Shown: positions 10,297 to 17,644 of the stretch, piece after piece
Numbering within the stretch: the stretch's first letter is position 1
Layout: each line of letters starts with the position of its first letter
NCBI RefSeq assembly: GCF_964048965.1
Contig: NZ_OZ040189.1
Coordinates: 1,550,001 to 1,614,000, forward strand
DNA: 64,000 nt
Source of the DNA: Tenacibaculum sp. 190130A14a
Lineage (GTDB): Bacteria > Bacteroidota > Bacteroidia > Flavobacteriales > Flavobacteriaceae
Direction of reading: 5' to 3'
Program-made: the position numbers and the translations under genes
The notes under the pieces: model-generated
Databases searched by the model: none
Told to the model about the DNA's origin: nothing
The model's input: the letters and a program-made list of their open reading frames with translations, nothing else

Positions 10297-10369
10297 AGCG
10301 GGAGACCGGGTTCGAACCGGCGACATTCAGCTTGGAAGGCTGACGCTCTACCAGCTGAGCTACTCCCGC
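10297..10369 (-). tRNA. tRNA-Gly(TCC), copy 2
   Basis: Same sequence as copy 1. The spacer (TGGTAAAGATTTTTTGCAA...) is also repeated, so the unit arose by tandem duplication. Confidence 0.96.
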
Positions 10370-10411
10370 ATGGTAAAGATTTTTTGCAAGCTTAATTGCT
10401 ATGTAATTTAG

Positions 10412-10484
10412 AGCGGGAGACCGGGTTCGAACCGGCGACATTCAGCTTGGAAGGCTGACGCTCTACCAACTGAGCTACTCCCGC
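10412..10484 (-). tRNA. tRNA-Gly(TCC), copy 3
   Basis: As copies 1 and 2 except for one base in the D arm (CTCAGTTGG instead of CTCAGCTGG). It is first in the leftward transcript. Confidence 0.95.
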
Positions 10485-10703
10485 AGTAAAGCGGTTGCAA
10501 ATATAAGATTGTTTGTAAGATTACCAAAGACTTTTTTCGAAAAAAAATATGATTTTTTATAATGCCTCCGTAACTTTCACATAATGAAAAGATAACAATA
10601 AGATAAAATTTTAAAGTAAGATTGAATTCTTGGAGGAAGAAGACTACAAATCGATTAAAATTCATAAATACTACTTTTAAAAAAGAGAAAAACTTATTTG
10701 AAA
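10485..10703. other. Gene-free spacer upstream of tRNA-Gly genes
   Basis: I see no credible CDS here. It should hold the leftward tRNA promoter. The longer frames across this area are read through the tRNA repeats and are not genes. Confidence 0.6.
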
Positions 10704-10734
10704 TTACGGATTTCCGTAAAATAGTTGTATTTTG
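10704..10734 (+). promoter_or_regulatory. Palindromic operator and -7 box of a host small RNA
   Basis: TTACGGA-TT-TCCGTAA (10704-10719) is a perfect 7-bp-arm palindrome directly before TATTTTG (10728-10734), a near match to the Bacteroidetes -7 element. Transcription would start at about 10738, just before the hairpin RNA. The regulator is unknown. Confidence 0.6.
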
Positions 10735-10736
10735 AG

Positions 10737-10822
10737 GCATGCGATGTCTCGGGGGACTTCGCTCAATACATTTTATGTATTGATAAAAAAAGCACAGGTT
10801 CTCTTTTTACCTGTGCTTTTTG
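10737..10822 (+). ncRNA. Host small RNA with UCGGGG-loop hairpin
   Basis: A predicted transcript of about 85 nt with three consecutive hairpins: GCGA-U-GUC[UCGGGG]GAC-U-UCGC (10741-10762), then CAATACATTTTATGTATTG, then a 9-bp terminator AGCACAGGT/ACCTGTGCT with U run (10791-10821). There is no ORF. The 13-mer TCGGGGGACTTCG (10749-10761) recurs exactly in a predicted RNA inside the prophage (minus strand, 25813-25825). Its function is unknown. It could belong to a described RNA family, which a covariance-model search would tell. Confidence 0.6.
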
Positions 10823-10851
10823 AATTTGAAATGCTTTTCTTTTAAACTTTA

Positions 10852-11298
10852 TTAATAAAAAGTATTGTCGTCTCTCAATACTTTAACAAAATGAAAACCA
10901 TAAATTTCAAAACCCTCGTTATAATAAAATTTATGTGATTTTCGATTTCCTGTATAGGTGTTTAGTTCAATGGCTTCACAACCTTTTTCTTTGGTATATT
11001 GATAGATCCATTCAAAAAAACGTTTTCCAATATTATTACCTCTATAAGACTCATCAATAATAACATGATCTGGTTCTACACTTTTACCTACATAATGACG
11101 GTGACTATACCATAACCCAGAAATTCCAATAAGTTTCTGATCATCATATGCACCAACACATTCGTAATTTGAACATGTTACCATATCAAGAATGCGTTTT
11201 TCTAATATGTCATGAGGAGTGGTAGTATTAATAATCTTTAATAAAGGAAGTATAGTGCTAATATCTTCCTTTACGATTGGTTTAAATTGAATATTCAT
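10852..11298 (-). CDS. GNAT family N-acetyltransferase
   Basis: 148 residues. The acetyl-CoA-binding motif A is visible as VIIDESYRGNNIGKRFFEWI, followed by KGCEAIELNT and the conserved HKFYYNEGF of GNAT enzymes. It transfers acetyl from acetyl-CoA to an amine; the acceptor is unknown. It is monocistronic and convergent with the small RNA. Confidence 0.9.
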   Translation of the reverse strand: MNIQFKPIVKEDISTILPLLKIINTTTPHDILEKRILDMVTCSNYECVGAYDDQKLIGISGLWYSHRHYVGKSVEPDHVIIDESYRGNNIGKRFFEWIYQYTKEKGCEAIELNTYTGNRKSHKFYYNEGFEIYGFHFVKVLRDDNTFY

Positions 11299-11426
11299 TG
11301 CTAAAAAATTGTAAAGCTAATTTACGGAAAGTGGTGTTCTGAACATTGAAATTTGATTTAAATTTAAATAGTGTAAATTCAAGCTCATAATAACGACTTT
11401 ATATAGCATATAAACTTTTATATATC

Positions 11427-12314
11427 ATGAGAAAAATTCAAATACTATTCACATTACTTTCTTTATTTACCATTGTAACATATGGTCAGAATAAAGAAGT
11501 GAAAATTACTAAGGAGAAATTAACTGAGCATATATATGTGTTAAAAGGTAGGGGAGGAAATATTGGACTTTTTGTAGGAGAACAAGAAGTATTTATGATA
11601 GATGATCAATTTGCTCCATTGTCAGAAAAAATTTTAAAAGCAATTAGAACTATTTCAGATAAACCTTTAAAATATTTGGTAAATACGCATTGGCATGGAG
11701 ATCATACAGGAGGAAATACCAATATGCAAAAGGAGGGAGCTATTATTGTATCCCATGAAAACGTTAGAAAACGTATGGGGACTGAGCAAGTAGTATGGGG
11801 GAAAAAGAGACCAGCTTCTCCTAAAGAAGCATTACCGGTAATTACTTTTTCAGATGATATGCGATTTTATATGGACAATGAAGAAATATATATAACCCAT
11901 GTACACAATGCACATACAGATGGGGATGCTTTGGTGTATTTTACAACAAGTAATGTATTGCATGTTGGGGATACTTATTTTCAAGGAAAGTTTCCATATA
12001 TAGATTTAGGTTCTGGAGGAAGTATAGATGGATATATAAAAGGAATAGAAAAAATGTTGTTGTTATCGGATGATGATACTAAAATAATCCCTGGACATGG
12101 AAATGTAACTTCAAAAAAAGAGTTGAAATCGTATTTGAAAATGTTACAAGGATTAAAAGATAATGTTGTAAAAGCTATTAAAGAAGGAAAAACTTTAGAA
12201 GAAGTTAAAAGTGATGTTTCTATAACAAAAGCATTTAAAGAGTATAGTGGTTGGATTACAGAAGAACGAATTCGAGAAACGATTTATAAAAGTTTGAAGG
12301 AAGCAAAAATGTAA
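11427..12314 (+). CDS. Secreted MBL-fold metallo-hydrolase
   Basis: 295 residues. A signal peptide covers about residues 1-20 (ending near TYGQ). The zinc motif THWHGDH (HxHxDH) is followed by a downstream His in HVHNAHTDGD, an Asp in HVGDTY and a His in IIPGHG. This is a periplasmic or exported metallo-beta-lactamase-fold hydrolase close to the quinoprotein-relay / B3-like group. It is the last host gene before the element. Confidence 0.9.
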   Translation: MRKIQILFTLLSLFTIVTYGQNKEVKITKEKLTEHIYVLKGRGGNIGLFVGEQEVFMIDDQFAPLSEKILKAIRTISDKPLKYLVNTHWHGDHTGGNTNMQKEGAIIVSHENVRKRMGTEQVVWGKKRPASPKEALPVITFSDDMRFYMDNEEIYITHVHNAHTDGDALVYFTTSNVLHVGDTYFQGKFPYIDLGSGGSIDGYIKGIEKMLLLSDDDTKIIPGHGNVTSKKELKSYLKMLQGLKDNVVKAIKEGKTLEEVKSDVSITKAFKEYSGWITEERIRETIYKSLKEAKM

Positions 12315-12365
12315 AATGCTGAGGCCGATTAGACTAAATGTTCTCCCTCAGAAGTTAGATAAAAC

Positions 12366-12398
12366 AAAAAAGGTTCAAATCATATGATTTGAACCTTT
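12366..12398 (-). terminator. Original terminator of tRNA-Met, displaced by the insertion
   Basis: A perfect 13-bp stem (AAAGGTTCAAATC / GATTTGAACCTTT) with a T run on the minus strand. It touches attL. In the uninterrupted chromosome it would lie directly after the leftward tRNA-Met 3' end now at 49812, 37 kb away. This supports the direction and precision of the integration. Confidence 0.75.
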
Positions 12399-12417
12399 GT
12401 AGCGAAGGCGGGAGTTG
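12398..12417. repeat. attL core (20-bp direct repeat)
   Basis: TGTAGCGAAGGCGGGAGTTG is identical to 49810-49829, which covers the T-arm 3' half, acceptor strand and discriminator of tRNA-Met. Identity ends exactly at both sides (next bases T versus A). Confidence 0.93.
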
Positions 12418-12495
12418 TTAATTCCCGTTTATGTTTTCGTGTATATTGATAATCAAATAGTTACATTCTTTGATTTGTTGGTTATTACATTGGTT

Positions 12496-12513
12496 TGACG
12501 CGATTTTGACACG
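12496..12513 (+). promoter_or_regulatory. attL arm-type repeats
   Basis: Two copies of TGACRCG (12496-12502, 12507-12513) exactly 11 bp apart, within TTTTGACACGCT. The same pair and spacing recurs at attR (49737 and 49748), in the same orientation. These are probably integrase or excisionase arm sites. Confidence 0.65.
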
Positions 12514-12625
12514 CTCCAATTCTTAATTTCTTTAGCATATATAATAGGTTCAGCGTTTTCAGAACTCAAAGAACACTCTAAAAACAGCAGTTTTTCACTT
12601 ATTTTACAAAAACTAATACTACTAC

Positions 12626-12716
12626 TATCACTTTATTATCATAAAAGTATCACTTTTTTATCATTTGCGACAAACGTCCACAAATTAAATTCATTCATTA
12701 TCATACATTTGTGATA
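12626..12716 (+). promoter_or_regulatory. TATCAC/T operator array upstream of the response regulator
   Basis: TATCA(C/T) starts at 12626, 12637, 12648 and 12659: four copies with exact 11-bp period. An inverted pair follows, TATCAT (12699) and GTGATA (12711), 20 bp before the ATG. The same hexamer with the same period forms the lysogeny operator at 16930-16957, so one regulator probably binds both. The stretch 12514-12625 shows nothing else. Confidence 0.7.
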
Positions 12717-12735
12717 TAATAGTTTAAAAAGAAAA

Positions 12736-13383
12736 ATGAAAGTGTACCTGGTAGATGACCATCCAATAGTAATTGATGGTTATAAAGCCCTTCTTAAAGC
12801 TCATGGTATAAATGTCGTCGGATTCTCAACTACAGGTCAGGATTTAATTGATTGGTTAGAAAATAACTTCTGCGACATTCTGATTCTTGATTTGCAGATG
12901 CCTTATTTTTCTGGTTTAGATGTTCTAAAATATTTAAATGAGAAGAATAGCAGAGTAAAAGTTATTATAGTTACAAGCTATGGAGATGCAGCTATAATTC
13001 AAAAAGTCATTAACCTTGGAGCGAGAGGGTATATATTAAAAGATGAAGCAAGTGATTGCATTGTAAAAGCAATTAGAGATGTCAATAACGGAAAGACTTA
13101 CTTTTCTGAATATGTTCGTGACGCAATAATTGATTTGCAACTAGAAACTTCAGAAGAGGTATTAATTACAGATGTACTTTCTAAGAAGGAAACGGAAGTA
13201 TTAAAATTTTTAATTGAAGGTTTTGATACTGATGCTATTTGTGAAGAGATGGAAATCAAACCTACAACTCTTAGAAGTTACAAAGAGCGCATTCGTAAAA
13301 ACTTAGGTGTAAATAATAATATTCAAATGGCTTTAGTTGCTGTAAAGCATAAAGCACAGTTATTTTTAAAGAAAAAATCTTAG
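12736..13383 (+). CDS. NarL/LuxR-type response regulator (orphan)
   Basis: 215 residues. The receiver domain has the acidic pair DD (7-8), phospho-acceptor Asp in DILILDLQMP (about 54), the switch Thr/Ser in VTSYGD, and Lys in ILKDEA. The C-terminal LuxR-type helix-turn-helix starts at LSKKETEVLKFLIEG. No kinase gene is adjacent. It lies next to attL under the TATCAC array, so it may link host signalling to the prophage switch; that link is inference. Confidence 0.9.
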   Translation: MKVYLVDDHPIVIDGYKALLKAHGINVVGFSTTGQDLIDWLENNFCDILILDLQMPYFSGLDVLKYLNEKNSRVKVIIVTSYGDAAIIQKVINLGARGYILKDEASDCIVKAIRDVNNGKTYFSEYVRDAIIDLQLETSEEVLITDVLSKKETEVLKFLIEGFDTDAICEEMEIKPTTLRSYKERIRKNLGVNNNIQMALVAVKHKAQLFLKKKS

Positions 13384-13443
13384 TAATATAACGAAGCTAA
13401 TTATCGTATTTTTAAAGTTTTAAATATTTAAACTATTATAAAT

Positions 13444-13626
13444 ATGAAAACTTTTACGAAAGTATTAGCAGTTGTTATGATTTTAGGGTTTGTTTCTTGT
13501 ACAGATAATACAGAAGAAACAGAAATTCAATTAAATGAACAACAAGAATTATTCGGAATCAACAAAAATGACTCAACAACTCCAGGAAGTGACGGGGGTG
13601 AAGACCCTGACAACGGAGAAGAATAA
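13444..13626 (+). CDS. Small lipoprotein
   Basis: 60 residues. Signal peptide with lipobox GFVSC (Cys19), then a short acidic, Gly/Asp/Glu-rich tail. It would be a surface-exposed or periplasmic lipopeptide of about 41 residues. Small lipoproteins of this kind often follow regulators in Flavobacteria; no function is known. Its 3' end overlaps the next gene in another frame. Confidence 0.6.
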   Translation: MKTFTKVLAVVMILGFVSCTDNTEETEIQLNEQQELFGINKNDSTTPGSDGGEDPDNGEE

Positions 13627-14284
13627 ATATATAGTTTACTTTTTATTTGCAATAGTTCTTGCTTTATCATTCTATTCTTTTGAATTTTTCAATGATTTTA
13701 GTGAGGAGTATACTGCTGCCATAAAATCACATTCTATTAAAAAGAAGAATAGAACTAAAGCCTTAAACAAAGTTAAATCTTTAGCTGAAGGAACACCGGA
13801 ATATATAGCTTATTTAGAAGCTAAAAAAGAGACCGACAAGGCTTATAATAGCTTCAAAGAAGTGAAAAAGAAAGAAAAAGTATTTGGTTTTAAATCGTTT
13901 AAATTTTTTATGGAAAGATTGGGGTTATGGTTTGGAGTATTTCTCTATTCAATTTTTAATCTTTTTAACTCTTTTAGGCAGAAAAAGAAGTTTACGGGTG
14001 TTAAGTTAATTCATGGGTTAATAATATCTGTTTGCTTTTTCTATTTCTTTTGGATTTTTCAACAATTCCAAGATGTAAGTAAAGTTTCCTACTATTTTGC
14101 AACAATTGTTTCTGCAGTTTTTGTGGTCTTGGCAGTATACTTAATTGCAAAGTATAGGAAGGATAGGATAAATTCATTACAGGATAACTTAATGGAAGTT
14201 GCCAAGTTTACCTTTAAAAATACAAAGCCAGAAAAAAGAGAAGAAATGTTAGATATGATTAAGAAAATAGCCACGAACAAATAA
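13568..14284 (+). CDS. Four-helix membrane protein, unknown
   Basis: About 238 residues from the ATG at 13568; an earlier in-frame ATG at 13535 is possible. Both overlap the lipoprotein gene, suggesting translational coupling. A membrane helix (KYIVYFLFAIVLALSFYSF) is followed by a lysine-rich loop of about 60 residues and three more helices, then a charged tail. I do not recognise the family. A prophage membrane protein expressed beside a regulator could be an exclusion factor, but nothing proves it. Confidence 0.6.
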   Translation: MTQQLQEVTGVKTLTTEKNKYIVYFLFAIVLALSFYSFEFFNDFSEEYTAAIKSHSIKKKNRTKALNKVKSLAEGTPEYIAYLEAKKETDKAYNSFKEVKKKEKVFGFKSFKFFMERLGLWFGVFLYSIFNLFNSFRQKKKFTGVKLIHGLIISVCFFYFFWIFQQFQDVSKVSYYFATIVSAVFVVLAVYLIAKYRKDRINSLQDNLMEVAKFTFKNTKPEKREEMLDMIKKIATNK

Positions 14285-14372
14285 TCCCTATCCCTTAATA
14301 CACTTAAATTCCATTCCAATTATTTAGCAAAGAGATTTGCTATGTATAACTATTCCCCAAAAGTAATAATAA

Positions 14373-14555
14373 ATGGATTTTTTAAAGCTAATTGAAATAA
14401 AGAAACAAATTGAAAAAATTGAAAAAGACCCTAACTCAACTGAGTTTGAGAAGTTTTGTGAATTATTAATTCTTAAAGAAAAATTAGAAGAAGAAAGAAG
14501 AAAAAAAAATACCCAGAAGAATTCTGGGTTTAATAGATTATTTGGATTGAGTTGA
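14373..14555 (+). CDS. Small charged protein (doubtful)
   Basis: 60 residues, mostly Lys/Glu helix with coiled-coil character. The 3' third contains the hairpin ACCCAGAA/TTCTGGGT (14511-14529), which with nine T on the minus strand is the terminator of the convergent lysogeny operon. The overlap makes this ORF less certain. Confidence 0.35.
   Translation: MDFLKLIEIKKQIEKIEKDPNSTEFEKFCELLILKEKLEEERRKKNTQKNSGFNRLFGLS
14500..14529 (-). terminator. Terminator of the lysogeny operon
   Basis: Minus-strand stem ACCCAGAA/TTCTGGGT followed by a T-rich run (complement of 14500-14510). It lies 54 bp past the stop of the coiled-coil gene. Confidence 0.75.
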
Positions 14556-14582
14556 TTTCTTATTATTTAATTGTAGTACTAT

Positions 14583-15419
14583 TTATTTAAACTTATTTTC
14601 TAAAAAATTTAAACCAATTATTATTTTTGATATAATAATTTGAGATTCATTTAATTCGAACATTTCCATTGCTTTAAGTGTTCTTTTGTATTTATCTAAT
14701 TTTTCATTAAAAAGTTCTTGTTCGTAAATAAAACTTGCGCCAGTGGTAATTTGTTTAAGTTTATTGATACATTTTTCAGCCTCAACAAGATTTACATAAA
14801 AAGCTAAATCTGTTTCTTTTTTAGAATCTAATTGATTTCTGAATATAGCAAAGGTTTTTAGATAGTACGCGGCTGATAATCTGTGTGCTAGTGAAAGACT
14901 GAATTTGTTTTGGTTGTATCTTTTACGCGCTATTGATGCGTCTAAATTTCCAATTGTTCTAGATACATTATTTCTAGTTTCTTCAATTAAGTCATATTGA
15001 CTTTTCATTTTTTGACCATGAACTTTTATTTTTTGTTTAACATATCTTTTAAGTTTCAATAATTCAGTTTTATAGAACCCCCAAGAAATAAGCCCAAATA
15101 GAAAAAGAATTACAGATACAGTTAAAACATAAAATTTACTTTGTTCTGCAAGTGCAGTTTTGTAAAAATCTTCTTTACTTTTAAAATAAATCAATTCGCT
15201 GTTAAGTTGGTGCTGATCTTCGATCATGATATCTAACTTTTTTGAAAGTTGATTTACTTCGGAGCTAAGGGTCTTAGTAACATAGGTTAAACTATCAGCC
15301 TTTTGCTTAAGCTCTTTTGTTAATTTAATATTTTGATTTTTTGGGTCTATTTTTTTTTGCTTTTGAGCATAACTTGAGATTGATAAAACTACAAGTAGTA
15401 ATAATAATGTCTTTTTCAA
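14583..15419 (-). CDS. Exported coiled-coil protein with one membrane helix
   Basis: 278 residues. N-terminal signal sequence (about 1-18), a predicted coiled coil (about 30-85), one membrane helix near 93-113 (VLTVSVILFLFGLISWGFY), then a long helical cytoplasmic-type domain. No family recognised. It is the third and last gene of the repressor-led operon, 28 bp after the RelA/SpoT gene. It may be the partner or membrane sensor of that enzyme; this is inference from position. Confidence 0.75.
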   Translation of the reverse strand: MKKTLLLLLVVLSISSYAQKQKKIDPKNQNIKLTKELKQKADSLTYVTKTLSSEVNQLSKKLDIMIEDQHQLNSELIYFKSKEDFYKTALAEQSKFYVLTVSVILFLFGLISWGFYKTELLKLKRYVKQKIKVHGQKMKSQYDLIEETRNNVSRTIGNLDASIARKRYNQNKFSLSLAHRLSAAYYLKTFAIFRNQLDSKKETDLAFYVNLVEAEKCINKLKQITTGASFIYEQELFNEKLDKYKRTLKAMEMFELNESQIIISKIIIGLNFLENKFK

Positions 15420-15447
15420 TTTTTTTAGGTTTTATTGTTTTAATTAA

Positions 15448-16500
15448 TTACTTTTTAATTTTAGCTTTCCAGTGTTCAACTAATTCTATCCAATCAATAA
15501 ATAATTCTGTTCCTTTTCTGTTTTTATAAAATTTATCATTAGTAACATCCATTATGAATAATAAATGGACAATTCCCATATAACGCATTAAAGTAGGAAA
15601 GAACTTAAATATATCAGCTTTAATTTCTTCGTTATATTCCTTAACAAGTGTTATTGAATGATTAATATCTTTGAATCCAATATTAAGTAAGATAAATTTT
15701 CCATAAAGGTTATTTAAATCCCTTTCTTTCCAGGTAAATAGGTCATCGTAGTGTAGTTTTAGAAATTCTTTAAAGGTTTCAATATTAAACTCTTGATTTG
15801 TGTCAAAACCTTTATTCGTTTTAATTTCTTCTTTAATATGTTCTTTATATCCTAAAATTTCTTTCCTCAAATTATCAAATTGATCATCTGCATTTTCTAA
15901 TAGAGCGCTTAAAACGAATAATTTTCTTTTGTAAGCAGAAGGTACTTCATCCTCTGTTTTGTAATTAAGTTTGTGTGCTATTTCTGCCCAAGCATGCATT
16001 AGAACGGTTCTAACTTGAATTTCGAATTTTAATTTAACTAAATCTCTATAATTAGGTGCTTGTGTCCATTCTTTCTTAATGCGAGCAATAAAATGATGAC
16101 TACGATATCCAAATTCCTTTTCCTTTAGCAAATTGGATTTATCAGAATCCTCTACAATTTCAAATTCTTTTGAGATAATACTTCTAATTCGGTTAATATC
16201 ATCTGGGTAGTAACAAATAATTCTTATTCCACAAATGTCTTCCATTTCATTAAATGGATCTTCATAGTTTTTTCGATCAATTTTTTCAAGGAAGGAGTTG
16301 GTATCTTTTACGCGATAATAAATTTCTAAATATCCAATATTATTATCATCTAAAAACTTTTTTAGTGCGTTTACAACATTATTCCCGAGGTTATCGTATT
16401 GTTGTTTTTCCTGGTCGTATTTTAATTTATATACGTGCTCTTCAAGACTGTTTTTACTAACTTTTATGTTTTTTTCGGGGGTATCTTCTTTCTTAGTCAT
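15448..16500 (-). CDS. RelA/SpoT-domain (p)ppGpp synthetase-like protein
   Basis: 350 residues. The nucleotidyltransferase core is intact: EDICGIRI with Mg-binding Asp88, GYRSHH with substrate-stacking Tyr132, and FEIQVRT (catalytic Glu160) leading to MHAWAEIAHKLNYK. There is no hydrolase, TGS or ACT domain, so it is a small-alarmone-synthetase-type protein with an extra C-terminal helical region of about 135 residues. It could make (p)ppGpp, or be a toxSAS/CapRel-like defence enzyme. Its place directly behind the repressor (6-bp gap) means it is expressed in lysogeny, as phage-borne defence genes often are. Which reaction it performs is open. Confidence 0.87.
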   Translation of the reverse strand: MTKKEDTPEKNIKVSKNSLEEHVYKLKYDQEKQQYDNLGNNVVNALKKFLDDNNIGYLEIYYRVKDTNSFLEKIDRKNYEDPFNEMEDICGIRIICYYPDDINRIRSIISKEFEIVEDSDKSNLLKEKEFGYRSHHFIARIKKEWTQAPNYRDLVKLKFEIQVRTVLMHAWAEIAHKLNYKTEDEVPSAYKRKLFVLSALLENADDQFDNLRKEILGYKEHIKEEIKTNKGFDTNQEFNIETFKEFLKLHYDDLFTWKERDLNNLYGKFILLNIGFKDINHSITLVKEYNEEIKADIFKFFPTLMRYMGIVHLLFIMDVTNDKFYKNRKGTELFIDWIELVEHWKAKIKK

Positions 16501-16506
16501 ATTTTT

Positions 16507-16878
16507 TTAAATCTCTCTATTCTTTATAGCTTCATCGAGTTTTTCTTCTATAACCTTAAAGAAGGCATCTTTAAAAGTTTCAAACTCTTTTTGCAGTTTA
16601 GTAATCTTACTGTCCATTCCTAGCATACTGAGCTCATTTGAGATTTGCTCTGTAGTTTTTTGATTGGACTCAGGTGTAATTATCATTTCACCTTTATCCA
16701 TTAGCAACCAATATATATTTAAATCACTAAAGTTTTCTAATATTGTTCCTAGTTTATCTGAAGTTATTGATCCTTTTGAATCTAAATAGCCATTGCTGAA
16801 ACCACAAATCCTAGTGAATTTAGTTTTTGTAATCCCTTTGTTTTCAATGTATTGGAGTAGTTTTTCTTTATGGGTCAT
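16507..16878 (-). CDS. Lysogeny repressor (HTH, CI-like)
   Basis: 123 residues. An N-terminal XRE-type helix-turn-helix (KLLQYIENKGITKTKF, then GFSNGYLD and SDKLGTILENFSDLN) is the pattern of Bacteroidetes phage repressors. The C-terminal part is a coiled-coil helix that probably dimerises it. It heads a leftward operon with the RelA/SpoT gene and faces an early gene across a 110-bp region full of repeats. Confidence 0.82.
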   Translation of the reverse strand: MTHKEKLLQYIENKGITKTKFTRICGFSNGYLDSKGSITSDKLGTILENFSDLNIYWLLMDKGEMIITPESNQKTTEQISNELSMLGMDSKITKLQKEFETFKDAFFKVIEEKLDEAIKNREI

Positions 16879-16893
16879 ATAAAATAATTAGAA

Positions 16894-16957
16894 AATATTA
16901 GGATAAATTAGAAAAAACCCTAATATTTGTATCACTAAACTATCACTAAGGTATCAC
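16894..16957. promoter_or_regulatory. Lysogeny switch operator region
   Basis: Between the divergent repressor and early genes: an inverted repeat AATATTAGG (16894-16902) / CCTAATATT (16919-16927), then three TATCAC at 16930, 16941 and 16952 with exact 11-bp period. This is the layout of a CI/Cro switch. The TATCAC array also stands before the response regulator at 12626. Confidence 0.75.
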
Positions 16958-16988
16958 AAAACTTTAAATAATCAAATAATGTCTTTCT

Positions 16989-17240
16989 ATGATTACAGAA
17001 ACTCAAAAAAAGAAGATTTTAGGAATAATAGGCCATAGATATGTTGCGGATATTAAAGAATACTTAAGCGTAAATAATCTATTTAATAAAAGCGGGAAAC
17101 CTCATTCTTCTTCTATGATTACTAATGTAATGAATGGCCAGTCACACAAAATAATAGAAAAAGCAATTTATGCTGTGGTACAAAATAAAAAGGAAGAGCA
17201 AAAACAAAGACAAGAACTTCTTAAAAAGAGGATTGCATAA
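16989..17240 (+). CDS. Small early regulator (Cro-like candidate)
   Basis: 83 residues, basic, helical. It is the first rightward gene facing the repressor across the operator array, the position of cro or an antirepressor. The region KPHSSSMITNVMNGQSH resembles the recognition part of a small helix-turn-helix domain, but I cannot assign a family with confidence. Confidence 0.6.
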   Translation: MITETQKKKILGIIGHRYVADIKEYLSVNNLFNKSGKPHSSSMITNVMNGQSHKIIEKAIYAVVQNKKEEQKQRQELLKKRIA

Positions 17241-17293
17241 AGTTGGTTAGTTCCTGGCGAGGAGAATAATACGTAGAATAGTTTTTCATAATT

Positions 17294-17342
17294 AAAACCA
17301 CTCTGTGCACTTATCGGGGGACAAGGAATCGGGGTGGTTATT
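17294..17342 (+). ncRNA. GGGG-loop hairpin RNA in the early region
   Basis: An outer stem AACCACUC/GGGUGGUU (17296-17303 with 17332-17339) encloses CUU-A-UC[GGGG]GA-C-AAG (17310-17325), a hairpin with GGGG tetraloop closed by C-G. TCGGGGGAC is shared with the host RNA at 10749 and the prophage RNAs at 25.2 and 25.8 kb. It may be an independent RNA or a leader element of the primase mRNA. A possible -7 box TAGTTTTT lies at 17279. Confidence 0.5.
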
Positions 17343-17379
17343 AAACCTACAACATGAAGCTTTACAGAAAATTTAAAAT

Positions 17380-17408
17380 AAAAAAATCGGTAGCTGTAAC
17401 TACCGATA
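17380..17408 (-). terminator. Leftward terminator in the early region
   Basis: ATCGGTA/TACCGAT stem (17387-17407) followed by seven T on the minus strand only. No leftward gene ends here, so it implies an antisense transcript, or protection of the switch from readthrough. Confidence 0.55.
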
Positions 17409-17439
17409 TAAATAATTAATCACTAATAATTAGAAGCAA

Positions 17440-17643
17440 ATGATTAATCAAGGCAAAACTACAAACTTCAAATTAATTCCGCAAGCAGCAGGAATATCTC
17501 CCAATGATCATAATACTGAATTCATGGGTGTAAGAGAAAACAAACAAGAACTTTGGATTCAAAACGGGACCACAAGGTACTTTGCAGATTTACTAGTTAA
17601 ATTAAGTTTGGCTTACTCTTTTTATCAAGAAGAACGATTATAA
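17440..17643 (+). CDS. Small early protein, unknown
   Basis: 67 residues, not recognised. The stop is one base before the primase-helicase ATG, so the two are surely cotranscribed and probably coupled. The role is likely replication-linked. Confidence 0.6.
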   Translation: MINQGKTTNFKLIPQAAGISPNDHNTEFMGVRENKQELWIQNGTTRYFADLLVKLSLAYSFYQEERL

Positions 17644-17644
17644 T

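Noticed and set aside
10085..10740. Long minus-strand frames across the tRNA-Gly region
   Set aside because: They read through the repeated tRNA genes, giving the same peptide repeated; no coding signal.
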